64,000 nt of DNA from the NCBI GenBank assembly GCA_026168455.1, contig CM047427.1, positions 62,872,162 to 62,936,161 of the forward strand, in the 5' to 3' direction. Positions 34,829-46,350 of this stretch are shown one piece after another. Source of the stretch: Theocolax elegans. Taxonomy: Eukaryota > Arthropoda > Insecta > Hymenoptera > Cerocephalidae. The position numbers and the translations under genes were made by a program. Within the stretch, counting starts at the first letter, position 1. The number at the start of each line of letters is the position of its first letter. The notes under the pieces are model-generated. The model had not been told where the DNA came from. It searched no databases and saw only the letters and a list, made by a program, of their open reading frames with translations.

Positions 34829-34901
34829 GCGGGCGTAGCGCAGTGATTAGCGTGAACGCCTTCGGATCCGAATGTGCTCGAGTTCAAGACCCGACGCCCG
34901 C
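34829..34901 (+). tRNA. tRNA-Arg(UCG)-like sequence, probably pseudogene or SINE head
   Basis: Exactly 73 nt. The acceptor stem GCGGGCG/CGCCCGC is a perfect seven pairs. The D arm is GCGC/GCGT, the anticodon loop CTTCGGA gives UCG, and the T loop is TTCAAGA with 4 of 5 stem pairs. The anticodon stem fails: the 5' side AACGC does not pair with TCCGA. A functional tRNA is therefore unlikely. No A-tail or target duplication was found. Confidence 0.5.
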
Positions 34902-34959
34902 TTCATTCAATTTATTTCACAAACCAATAATTTAATTTATTAAATAAAATTCCAGTCCT

Positions 34960-35155
34960 TTCAATTACATAACTGATAGGCAAGCTGGGTTTCGCAAAGA
35001 CCACGCAGTACCCAGACTGCTCTCTTGGGTGTCTTTGACGATGCTAGAAGAGCGATTGACTCGTACAATCACGATTCTTGTCCTGTTCGACTTCTCCAAA
35101 GCTATTGATACAGTACCACATGATCCCGTTATCAGAAAACTAACCAATAGTTACT
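34960..35155 (+). pseudogene. LINE reverse-transcriptase fragment, plus strand
   Basis: Across three frames: DRQAGFRK, STQTALLG, DDARRAID, then TITILVLFDFSKAIDTVPHD. The last block is the RT catalytic block containing the first Asp. Several single-base frame changes lie in under 200 bp. It is a Jockey/CR1-like RT by motif and does not join the minus-strand fragment at 35735-35985. Confidence 0.7.
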
Positions 35156-35190
35156 AGTTTAGCAGGTACCAGAGTATCAAAAGTGGTAAA

Positions 35191-35985
35191 TAAGAGAGAG
35201 ATTTGATTTGATTTGATTTGAACACTTTATTAGGTTTTAAAGGTTAAAACCCCAATCACACTATAAGATTAGTGTGTATATATAAGTAATATATAAGAAA
35301 TTGCTTATTCTTTGAAATATAAAATATAAAAATAAAAATGTTATAATTCATCATATGCGTTATACCTTGTTAACACTTATGAACAGATAATATGACATGA
35401 CGAATAATATAATACATAATTAATGCTTACATAAATAAATAAATAGATAATTTTAATAAAATATAAAATTACAAACATAATGTAAATTGCAAATTATAAC
35501 TAAGTAAATAACAAGTTTATGAATTAAACGTGGCTCAATAAGTGACATTAACAATAATATTAATAAAAAATAGAAATAATGCGCGCTAGTTACTGAGACA
35601 AATAAAAAAATAATTATAATAATTTATTTGATTAATAAATAACTAACGAATGACTAGAGACACTGCATAATACAGGTTAATTATAGGTCTGGTAAAGAGA
35701 AACAGCTCAGGTCCTTTGAGGTAACTAGTCTGTCAAGTGAGGTATGATTTGGGAGGCCAAGAGTTTTAGCACAGGGACTGAAATTCCGTCAAATCCAGTT
35801 GCTTTAGATTTAATTCTTGAGATGGCCATCAGGACTTTGGTAGGTGTGAGTGGGGTGAAATTAAAGGAGGTTGAAGGATTAATAAGATGAGGATTAGATA
35901 AGACAACTTTGAAATAAGAGGAGGTGAAAGGTGACTTGACATGTGAAATAGATGCATAGAAGTGATTTGATGTATGTATTACTTA
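35191..35985 (-). mobile_element. LINE fragment with (TCAAA)n tail, minus strand
   Basis: The 3' end is marked by four TTTGA units at 35196-35220 (TCAAA on the minus strand) next to AATAAAGTG. At 35735-35985 the minus strand reads NHFYASISHVKS, PLTPTKVLMAI, SRIKSKATGFDGIS and LLASQIIPHLTD before a stop. This is the fingers part of a Jockey/CR1-like reverse transcriptase. The catalytic part between is missing, so the copy is internally deleted. Confidence 0.65.
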
Positions 35986-35988
35986 TTG

Positions 35989-37140
35989 TTAGATCGAGAA
36001 AATGTCAAAATAATCTAAACCACCACTTTTTAGATTTAGATCAATTTTATAAACTGAAATAAATCGATCAGCATAATCTACATAGCCTATATGTTTATTA
36101 TAATCTGAAGAGATAAAAGGGCAATTGACACATTTTAGAGGATCATCTTTTTGTCTACGATTCACGGTAGAGACTTCAGATGCATCATGATAGTATGATA
36201 AATAATAAACCGGTTTCTTATCCATCCACTTGATCTAGGTCAGACTTGTCTTGGTAGTCATGAATTCATACTCTCCTGCGTCCATCTTTTTCTTGGATTG
36301 TTTATTACTGATATTCGTTGGTAGACCGGAACGATTCTGCCAAACTATGCCACACGCATATATGTTATGTTCTTTCAATGATGAAAGAAATTGAACCTCT
36401 GTAAAAAGATTATCGAAATATACGTGATGGTTACCACCAACAAGTTCTCGTGTAAGATCTTTTACAACTCGTGTTCCCAATTGTTTTTCAGTATTTTCTG
36501 CTTTTCCAGTATAGATTTGAAATTTTTCAAACATAAACAGACTCATCTGCGCGAGTCCAGCACTTATATCCGCGTTGTGTAGGTTTAGTTGGCATATATT
36601 GCTTCATAGCGCTTCTTCCCTTGAATTTTATCATAGACACGTCAACAGACTGGTACTTACTAAGATTGCAACATTCTTTGAAGGTTTGCAAAAACTTATA
36701 AAAAAGTGGTCTTATCTTACATAATTTATTGTAATTTGGATCATCTTTTTTTGGTTCTTTTTCATTTATATGTAAATGAGACAGAAAAAAACTAAAGCGA
36801 TTGACAGTCATGAGAGTGACTCCAATAATCACGATAAGATGGTAATTTTTTGATTCTCATTAGAATGTTAATACCTAAAAAAATTTTACTTCTTCTTTTG
36901 TAATGGGATTTTGCTTACTTTTTTTGGAGCGATGTATAGATTGGTTTGATCTACAATATGATCTAATAGATCAGAAGGAAATAAACAAAAGAATATGTCA
37001 ACTGGTGATTTCACTGTACTTGGAACGTTTGGGTCAAAGGCTTTAGAAAACATAACATCCGATCTTGATCGACTAACAGATTCCCAAACATGAGACTGAT
37101 TTGAATCATTAACGTCGTCTACATCCATCGATTCTTCTTC
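35989..37140 (-). pseudogene. piggyBac transposase, copy 2
   Basis: From right to left on the minus strand: an acidic start with DVDDVNDSNQ, KSPVDIFFCLFPSDLLDHIV (37000), a stop region, MTVNRFSFFLSHLHINE, SVDVSMIKFKGRSAMKQYMP, EKFQIYTGKAE, NHHVYFDNLFTEVQFLSSLK, IYACGIVWQNRSGLP and DKKPVYYLSYYHD. A Cys-containing block with YNKHIGYVDYADRF follows. These are piggyBac transposase blocks, including catalytic-domain Asp positions. Stops and frame changes at about 36235, 36535 and 36850 inactivate it. The C-terminal part after 35989 is missing where a LINE abuts. The element's right terminus is at 38378. Confidence 0.9.
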
Positions 37141-37744
37141 GTCAGCATTACTGTCTGCAGTTAAAAAACTTTAATCTGTAAGTGAACTTGAGTTCACAAC
37201 CTCTTCTTCATTATCAGAATTTTGAAGACCATTAACCGATTCAGAATCGCTAGGAATTTCGGTTGTAACAACAATTTATTTTTCTTCCCATGTTTATAAT
37301 TTTTGGTAAGAGTAAAACTTTGGATATTTTCAATATGCAAAAACTTACTTATATTAGACAAAATATAAGTTCTCGAAGACACGTAAAAATGCAAAATTAG
37401 TTTTAGTTTTTATTGATACTTATAGCATTAACAAAATGAAAAAAGATTGTTTGAATTCATCAAATTATTTTTAAGAACTGTAAAAAAAATTATCATGTAA
37501 ATTCTTTTTTTATTACAGGAAAATCTAAAATTACTTCAAAATGTATCAACTTACTATTTTAAATATAATTTTAATATTAAATTTGTAATAGAAAAATCAA
37601 TAACGTACATGAATAAAATCGACAAATTATCAAAATTAAAATGAATTTTTAAAATCTATTCTACAATTTCGACGATTCACATGTAAACCTAAACTTCATT
37701 TCATTTTTGTAAAGCAACTTCGAATTTTATTAAGCACCAAGTAG

Positions 37745-38160
37745 TGATTTTTAAGCTCATACATCTATTTTTTGATAATTTATAAACTACCATCTCGGAT
37801 TCACTATTTTGAATTAAAAATTTTACTATTTTGACTTTAGATTAGTAATCAGCAACTTCGAAAACTCATGAATAGAGATTTTTAATTTAGTACGTTAATA
37901 TTTTTCAAAATTTCGGAACCGCCATTTTCAATCCGCCATCTTGAATTGAAAATTTCAAAATTTTAACATTTACACTTGTGATCAGAGTCACCAAAAATCC
38001 CCGAGTAAAGATTTTCAAGTAGATACATTTATATTTTTCGAATTTTCGAAACCGCCATCTTGAATCCGCCATTTTGAATTGAACATTTTGGAATTCGGAC
38101 TTCAAATTAGTAATTAGCGACTTCAAAAACCCCCGAGTAGAGATTTTCAATTTGTTACAC
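37745..38160 (+). repeat. ~132-bp tandem repeats (CCGCCAT motif), copy 2
   Basis: Same array as 33085-33500, with a few single-base differences. Confidence 0.65.
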
Positions 38161-38382
38161 TGGTTAGATTTTTCAAAAATGAACTTTTTTATGTTTGTTT
38201 GTTTATATGACAATTATAATAAACAACTATGGCAAATAAACCATTTTGCTATGTCCTCTTATAGATAAATTAGTAACGAATAAAAAACGCGGGTCGAAAA
38301 TACGTTTAAAATTGATTTAATAGCGAAAATCTGAAGTTAAGTTGGTGGTAACCCACGTTACTACCGTGTAACAAAGGGTTAA

Positions 38383-39182
38383 AATGTTTATTATGATCAA
38401 GGTTAAATTATTTTTAAAATTAATAAATTAGTTATAAACATACTTACTGATCATTATCACCCACTTATTTATTGAATTTATAATTAGTTCTAAGTCTCAA
38501 GTTTCACTCTTCTAGTTTGTTGCGATTTCGTGGCGACTCCGAACGAGCGAAATCGTTAGACATTCATGCACTACGTTACTAATCGCGTTGATTATAATTG
38601 CAACACAAGTACAGATAATACCATAATACCAATCAAAGTAATTGATAGATAAATCTTTACACCATTTTATACGTGGGAAAACTTGATTTTCTTTAATTTG
38701 GCTATCTTATATAATCTAAAAATTACAAAGAAAATTTTTTTCAGACTAGAGAGCGTTGATGGGGTATAGGGCACTCTTAATCACTATAATTGAAATATCA
38801 TTGAAATATTCAAATCATAAGGTATCATAATTCTTCCTGTAGGATCCATAAATTTTAATTTATCCAGTCGTAGAAATTGGTCATGTTAATATAAAATAAG
38901 AAATTTTGTGATATTTTTGCAACCTTTGCAAGGCCCTTGTTAGGTGTCAAATAAGGTTTTGATCCAAATTCTCAGGCACCTGATCAATTCCAAACAATTA
39001 CCTTAAATCACTTTCTAGTCGGATGTGCTATAGTGGTAAGTTATTCGATTCTGGTGCAGAAGATCATAGAATCAAATCTCATTAGGGTTAACTATTTAAC
39101 TATTTGTTTAGCTGTTTTATATGCAGGACTAATTTAGTACTAGTTTTGTACAGTATCGATACCGATTTTGTGCTGCTTTGAT
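38383..39182. other. Non-coding, nothing recognised
   Basis: AT-rich single-copy-looking sequence. No ORF of note, RNA gene or repeat pair was seen. Confidence 0.4.
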
Positions 39183-40131
39183 ACTTATTTAGTATTAAGT
39201 TTATATACGAATTCAATTTTGATTCTACGTTAGTTTAGTATAAGAAGCAATTGTTTAATCATATAAAAAATTTTTCAATTTACATTTAGGATTGTGTAAC
39301 AAGTATACTTAGAATATATACTATGTTAAGTTAATTTACCTGGGTTAAAGCTGTATTCGAAGCCATTTTCCAGGTTACGCTGGCCATGACAGCGAAGAAC
39401 CCATTTTTTCATCCAAAGCCACTTGCCGCAGGATATCTTTAGATCCTATCATTCAATTTGGATGCAATTTGAGGAAACCTTGATATCTACATTTAGAACC
39501 ACTTGAATGGAGCAGACTGAGTTAAAAATTGTTTCCAGGTGAGTTAGATACTATTTTGGTCAAAAAAATCAATAAAAATGAAAAAAATTACTAAATTCAG
39601 TAAAAAATTTTTTTCTTTCTTTGTTTCAGAAAAGTTGTCCATTCAAGTGGATTAAATAATAACTGAGGTGATGTTCTTCCAACCTGGGGTTAAAAAGGTG
39701 GAGCAACAAGAAAGTAAGCCTGCGGCAAGTGGCTTTGGATGCACCAATTTTGTGTTAAATCATTACGGATTCATTCCTTCGATTTGGGAAAACGTTTGTA
39801 GTGACCAATTAATGATTTTGCTTTGATTCCGTCGTGATTTCATATTAATCATACACTGATTTCAGTGTTGAAGCAGTACATAATCCGTGCAGACATTTCC
39901 AGCGGGAAAAGACATTGATGCAATAATTATATCTAATGTTGTTTTCATGTAAATTGGATTCAAACTTTGCTCTAATCAATTATGTATTTTTCAAAAATTA
40001 AATATTGATTTTACATTGATTTCAAATTTATGCAGTCCTAAATATAGCAAAAAAATGTTTTTTCAAAAATTAAATTTCTTCAAAAGCAAATATGAGAATT
40101 GATTTCGCATTAATTTAATAATTATTAGTAA
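39183..40131 (+). repeat. Tandem duplication 5, first copy (with a degraded MITE)
   Basis: Repeats at 40132-41300. Its MITE (about 39242-39743) lacks the outer 35-40 bp of the left end and the whole right arm, which are present in the second copy. Confidence 0.85.
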
Positions 40132-40194
40132 TACTTATTAGTATTAAGTTTATATACGAATTCAATTTTGATTCTACGTTGGTTTAGTATTAAG

Positions 40195-40913
40195 GGGACG
40201 AGCCTGGGTTAAAACCTGAAAAAGAAGCAATTGTTTAATCATATAAAAAATTTTTCAATTTACATTTAGGATTGTGTAACAAGTATACTTAGAATATATA
40301 CTATGTTAAGTTAATTTACCTGGTTAAAGCTTATTCGAAGCCATTTTCCAGGTTACGCTGGCCATGACAGCGAAGAACCCATTTTTTCATCCAAAGCCAC
40401 TTGCCGCAGGATATCTTTAGATCCTATCATTCAATTTGGATGCAATTTGAGGAAACCTTGATATCTACATTTAGAACCACTTGAATGGAGCAGACTGAGT
40501 TAAAAATTGTTTCCAGGTGAGTTAGATACTATTTTGGTCAAAAAAATCAATAAAAATGAAAAAAATTACTAAATTCAGTAAAAAATTTTTTTCTTTCTTT
40601 GTTTCAGAAAAGTTGTCCATTCAAGTGGATTAAATAATAATGAGGTGATGTTCTTCCAACCTGGGGTTAAAAAGGTGGAGCAACAAGAAAGTAAGCCTGC
40701 GGCAAGTGGCTTTGGATGAAAAAATGGGTTCTACGCTGACATGGCCAGCGTAACCTGGAAGTGGCTTCGAATACAGCTTAACCCAGGCAAATTAACTTAA
40801 CATAGTATATTCTAAGTATACTTGTTTACACAATCCTAAATGTAAATTGAAATTTTTTTTTATACCATTAAAACAATTGCTTCTTTTTCAGGTTTTAACC
40901 CAGGCTTGTCCCC
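40195..40913. mobile_element. 719-bp foldback MITE flanked by TTAA
   Basis: Ends GGGGACGAGCCTGGGTTAAA and TTTAACCCAGGCTTGTCCCC, flanked by TTAA at 40191-40194 and 40914-40917. Arms of about 215 bp surround a non-coding centre. The TTAA target suggests mobilisation by a piggyBac-type transposase. Confidence 0.85.
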
Positions 40914-41300
40914 TTAATGAACCACCAATTTTGTGTTAAATCATTACGGATTCATTCCTTCGATTTGGGAAAACGTTTGTAGTGACCAATTAATGATTTT
41001 GCTTTGATTCCGTCGTGATATCATATTAATCATCTGATTTCAGTGTTGAAGCAGTACTAATCCATGCAGACATTTCCAGCGGGAAAAGACATTGATGCAA
41101 TAATTATATCTAATGTTGTTTTCATGTAAATTGGATTCAAACTTTGCTCTAATCAATTATGTATTTTTCAAAAATTAAATATTGATTTTACATTGATTTC
41201 AAATTTATGCAGTCCTAAATATAGCAAAAAAATGTTTTTTCAAAAATTAAATTTCTTCAAAAGCAAATATGAGAATTGATTTCGCATTAATTTAATAATT

Positions 41301-41963
41301 ATTCCGTTTTACGTTTTAGAAAAAAACTTCTTATTGATTGAATACAAGTTTCACTCAAAATCAATTCTATTTAAATATTTATTTTGTATTGACTTCAATG
41401 AAAAATTAATATTGAATCAATAATTATATTTCAACGATGATAAAAAAAAATAGTTTTCAAACATAGTTCGAATAATGAAGATTGAAATCGCAACCAAACT
41501 TAGCACGGTTATCACTTAGGATATTTCTGTCCTCTACTATAATACGTAAATATTCATACTATGCGAGTGCAAAAAAGAAACAATACCTCTATCTGGCAAC
41601 CTTGAATCTTATGGATTTTACACACAGGAAATATATAATCGTGTGTGCATATCACATGTACGCGTATAATGATGAATATTCCATCCAACTAATCGCGAGC
41701 TTTTGCATTATGCACGTACAGATATGCAATTTAGTAAATCCTATCATGTGATATATATCATACGTCATCATCATCATCATTATCATATAATTAACATCGA
41801 GTACATTTAATCCTATTGATGAATGTTTTCTAAGTGTTTCATTTTAAAGGTGATAAATGTTTTCCTAGTTCAACACGTTTCTTTTGAGATATTCGATTTA
41901 TATTTGAAATTAATGGTTGATGATATGTTAGCACGAAAAGATTCGTAATATATGTATCTTTAA
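41301..41963. other. Non-coding AT-rich spacer
   Basis: Only a short ATCATC run (41764-41782) and no supported gene. Confidence 0.4.
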
Positions 41964-42644
41964 AGGAGTAGGCCCATGAGTTAAAACGAAAAAAATAAAC
42001 AAATTTTTGTTACGCTATCGAAATTTTATTTTTGTAACTATATAAACAAAAAAATTTGAGGTTGAAGTACTTAATGAGACCTTTAATTTTGGAACCGTTG
42101 GACCTCAAAATGTTGATTTTAGGCCTTGCAATTAATTCCTATACTCGATATCTCAATTTCCTGAATTTTATCGCATGGGACACTTTTGCTCGACGACTAT
42201 TGGACCAAATCAAACGTAATCATGTTCAAAAGGAAGTTATTGACACATACTAAAATTTTCATGGATTACATTTTTTAATTAGCTGTTCATTTCTAATATT
42301 TGCACCAAAATGTCTAATAATTTATTTAAAAATAACTACATATTTTGGTGCACAAATTAGAAATGAAGCTCAATAGCTTCTTTTTGAGCCTGATTATATT
42401 CGATTTGGTCCAATAGTCGTCGAGCAAAAGTGTCTCATGCGATAAAATTCAGGAAATTGAGATATCGGGCATAGAAATTAATTGCAAGGCTTAAAAGTAA
42501 CATTTTGAAGTCCAACGGTCCCAAAATTAAAGGTCTCATTAAGTACTTCAACCTCAAATTTTTTTGTTTATATAGTTACAAAAATAAAATTTCGATAGCG
42601 TAACAAAAATTTGCTTATTTTTTTTTTAACTCAGACTTACCCCC
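41964..42644. mobile_element. 681-bp palindromic MITE flanked by TTAA
   Basis: TTAA at 41960-41963 and 42645-42648. Ends are AGGAGTAGGCCCATGAGTT and AACTCAGACTTACCCCC. The two halves are near-complete inverses with only a short centre. The terminal sequence resembles the TTAA MITE at 40195-40913. The ORF at 42056-42253 is part of an arm. Confidence 0.85.
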
Positions 42645-42648
42645 TTAA

Positions 42649-45600
42649 GTATTACGGAAATTAACTTGTTTGTAGCATAGAAAATGTCTTACTTTGGAAT
42701 GGGGGAGTGTGAATAAGAATTATTAGACCGTGGAAGGTGTACTAATATGTTAATAATATTAAATGGATACAAGATTTAAAAAGAGGCTAAAATTGACTGA
42801 TTGAAATAAACAATTACGAATGTAACTTAGCTAAGTTTGTAGATATTTTTAAAACCAATATAAATAAGTATTGTTTACTTTTTTCATGGGAGTAATGCTT
42901 CAAAAGTTATAAACGAAAAAGCTGTTTTTTGTTAATTCTCAAATTAAACAATGTTGCATCAATCACCTGCAACTGACCACAAACACACATCCTAATATCT
43001 TAGCACCCTTCTCTACAACTTCCAGTAATAAAATAGCCTCATAAATTTCTTTTTTTTAATAAAGTCTACTTTGCCTGGACTCGTCTGGACTATATATAGC
43101 GTAATTAGAACGCAAGGGCGCATCAAATTGCTACTATTAAATAAATTCGTACTTAAACACATGAAAAATTGTAAGTACAGTTCAATAAAAAAGGGATTAC
43201 TTTATTGCATCTTTAATAAATAATAATAAACATTTCATTTATATTCAATGAAATAGTTTTAAAAAGGAAAGTTATGTTCAAAGTAACTTTTTTAAACAGG
43301 AGCAATGACTATTATTCGTTTAAAATTGTATGTAAAACTTCCCGTATGAAAGTTTCATAGATTTACGACGAGTAGATGTTCTATTTATTGCTTGTGTTAA
43401 TTAAAAAATTCCAACCAGGGCTCTGATTTCCGTTCACTCTTTATATATCGTTCGTTGTTACACAAATACTTTCGTTGAGCGATCTTTTTTTTTCTTTTCT
43501 CCTCTTCCATAACTCTTTTTTCATGCGAGAATTGCTTTTAATACTTTTTGTTTATATTGATTATTTTAGAATTTCCCAACGTAAAATTCATTGTTATTAA
43601 TTAAAATTCCAGTCTTGTTTATTTCGAAAAATCAAATGTTTTCAGTGAGTAATATAAATCTTTAATTGTTATAAAATAAACGAATGTTTTTGTGCTCAAC
43701 AGAAATTTTCTTTTGCTGCGTTTTTAACAAAATTATTAATTGTAACATATGGAGATTTAAATTTTCATAGTTTTAATTGAATTCAATTGCAAGAAGAAAT
43801 GATTAATTTTCATTAATTTTGGTGTTAAGAATCAAATGAAACATTTGATTTAATTGTGGAAAATATTATTTGAAAGGTTAAAATCAAGTTGAAGTAGAGA
43901 TAATTAAAAACCACTCTAATGTTGACACGTACTCCAAGTTGTTGACGAAAAATCTCGAAAATCGGGTAACATCCCAACACATTGTAGAATACAGGACGCA
44001 AAGTGTCCGGTTGGACGAAGCGATTGCATCACACTTGTTCGGCCTCGATGCGATTTTTAATAAACCGGGCGTATCGGGGCATTTCCCGGCGCATTTCCTG
44101 CTCCGGGTCCCGTCTCCATTTCGGCCGAATGCAGCAGCTCGATTTCGTCCTCTCTCGCTCTCCTCCCCCCCCCCCCGCCGCCCCTCTCTTTCCCTCTCTT
44201 CATCCCTCGGTCGGACATCGTCGGAGGAAATTAACCGCGGAATGCGGCCGCCGACGTTATGCGCCCGGATAGTTATTCCGGTTTACTCGCGGAGAAGGTG
44301 TGCAGCATCATAAAGCGGCTCGTTAAATATTTTTTAATTAAACGCAAATCGATTGCAGACGCGTTCCCCGACGCGTGCAACAATGACGATCGCGAATTTT
44401 TTTCTTGTTTTCGAGAAGTGAGCTACACTTCTAAATCTCCGAGGAAGCCCAGTGAGAACTCGGAATTCGCGACTTTGTAATAAAAATATATTATAACGCT
44501 AATTGAATAAATAATTCTATCCTTGTATCTACATCGAATTTTTTGATTAGTTTAAAATCGTATTATAAACCAAAATATTTTAAATAATGAACGGAAATAC
44601 GTTACCATCGTTGTACAAAATCAATAATGTGATTTTGAAGTATTTTGCGCAGCAAGTTACGAGAAAATGAAAAAGTATAAAAAGGCACGATAGGCGTATC
44701 AAACAATTAAAAGGCTATATTTTCGCGTTCAAAGAATATTGTGAAAATCGTATTTGAAATAGTCGTCATTACCAGGCGGTTTGATCTGTTCCAACGTTAC
44801 GCGTGCGATATCAAGGAAAATTCAATTTACGCGACTATCCCGATAGTACTTCAGCATCGTATGGTGTTGTCGAGAATTGAAGAGCTCGGTCCCGATCAGA
44901 AAAGTAACCGACCGCATACCATCTAAATTAACCTAATTAGCAACTCGGAGGCGGTGTCTCTACCGAAGTGAAGTCTATCTAATCTCGCGATCAAGGATCC
45001 CCTGGGTCCATTGTCTTCCCCGAAGACAGCTCAGACAATGCGGATCGCGTAGTTCGTCGAGACGGCGCCTCGCTTCTCAAGCGAAAGTTATTACCGATTC
45101 TCGGGCTATTACGGTGACTTTCGATTCGTATTCTGCACCTGCAATAGATGCGGTTGTGCTCCTTCTCCCGCGCAAACTATAACAGACGGATACAATCGTG
45201 CTTGCGTGTACAAATGACCGACACACACTCGCGTAGTACTAAGAACCATGTGCACACACGTACGTACACCTATATACAATATCGGATGGATCCTTGCGCG
45301 ATATTTGCTCACACAGCTACAACTTTGACGCCGTGGGTAAATATCCGGACGTGTACGTATCTGTGTGCAAGTAGGGGGGAACGGGGGAGGGATAGGGGAG
45401 TTTGGGGTGTCGGTGTGTGTGCGTGAGCGCGCGCGCGTGTGTGTATGCTCAAGCATATATTAGTGTATATAGAGTGAAACCAGTCGACCCTGCGTGTGCG
45501 TGGGGATTATTGTTCGATAGACACAAAACGGCCCAGACGCATACAAAGTGACTGCGTTGCATTCGCTTTGGATATGGAAGAGGCAAATGGGAGAGAGAGG

Positions 45601-45820
45601 CGCCAACTCTGCAAATATACGTATATATCACATATACCTATGTGCGTACTTACGTACATGTACAAATAGTAAGGTGTATATTATATACGTATAGATCAAG
45701 CATCTGTGCCTGTGTGAATCATGTGTATACTTACGTGGTGTCAGTATATATATAAAACACACATACACACGCACACAACCACGTATAGGTTGTACCTAGG
45801 GTACGGGAAATGGAGAAACG
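42649..45820. other. Host non-coding DNA with a GC-rich island
   Basis: 42649-43930 is plain AT-rich sequence. 43940-44480 is GC-richer, with a CCCCCCCCCC run at 44166-44177. 45200-45460 is rich in CA/GT words. Short ORFs here have composition-driven products with no recognisable domain. Confidence 0.4.
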
Positions 45821-45830
45821 CGAGAGATAG

Positions 45831-45833
<3 letters not shown>

Positions 45834-45865
<32 letters not shown>

Positions 45866-46314
45866 GAGGGGGAGAGAGGAGAGGAGAGGGAGGAACAGAG
45901 AGAATCGCAGCGTGCTATCAAAGAGTGGCTATTGTCTACGGAGCTAATCAAAACCATCCCTTTCAACGAAACGTTATACGGGCCCTTTGCGCGTCTACTT
46001 CGTTCTCTCTCACTCTCGTCGTGGGTCTTTTCCTCTATCTTATTTTTTCTACGTCTTTTTCTAAACCTCTTTGCCTCTCTCTCTCTCTATTTTTCTCTCT
46101 CTCTCTCTCTCTCACTCTCTCCCTTTCTATATTTCTGTCTCCATTTCTCTGTGCCTCGGTCTAATAAGTAGCGCGAGTCCGCAAACGCTCAGCCCGGCTC
46201 GTGATAAATATTTCAGATGAAAAAGGATTGTATCTTTGTGCGTGTCTCACTTCGTGAACAAAAAGTTTCTCTGTCTCGCTTCTCCTCTTTCGTTCCTCTA
46301 TGAATTTCTGTCTG

Positions 46315-46346
<32 letters not shown>

Positions 46347-46350
46347 CCTC
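45834..46350 (+). repeat. Cluster of GA and CT microsatellites
   Basis: (AG)n at 45834-45861, (CT)n at 46076-46126 and (CT)n at 46314-46348, with imperfect CT-rich sequence between. Confidence 0.85.

Larger units (their letters stand above)
35829..38378 (+). repeat. Duplicated segment B, second copy
   Basis: Direct repeat of 31183-33718. It ends GTAACAAAGGG at 38378 followed by TTAA, so the inward-facing terminus is CCCTTTGTTAC at a TTAA site, typical of piggyBac ends. The left terminus is not present. Confidence 0.9.

Noticed and set aside
34965..35147. Minus-strand 60-codon ORF
   Set aside because: Antisense to the plus-strand reverse-transcriptase fragment.
41482..41751. 89-codon plus-strand ORF
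   Set aside because: No domain, AT-driven composition and no splice or promoter context.
42056..42253. 65-codon plus-strand ORF
   Set aside because: Lies entirely in one arm of the palindromic MITE, whose other arm is its inverse and not open.
45109..45631. ORFs rich in His/Thr/Arg
   Set aside because: Products of CA/GT-rich simple sequence, open on both strands.
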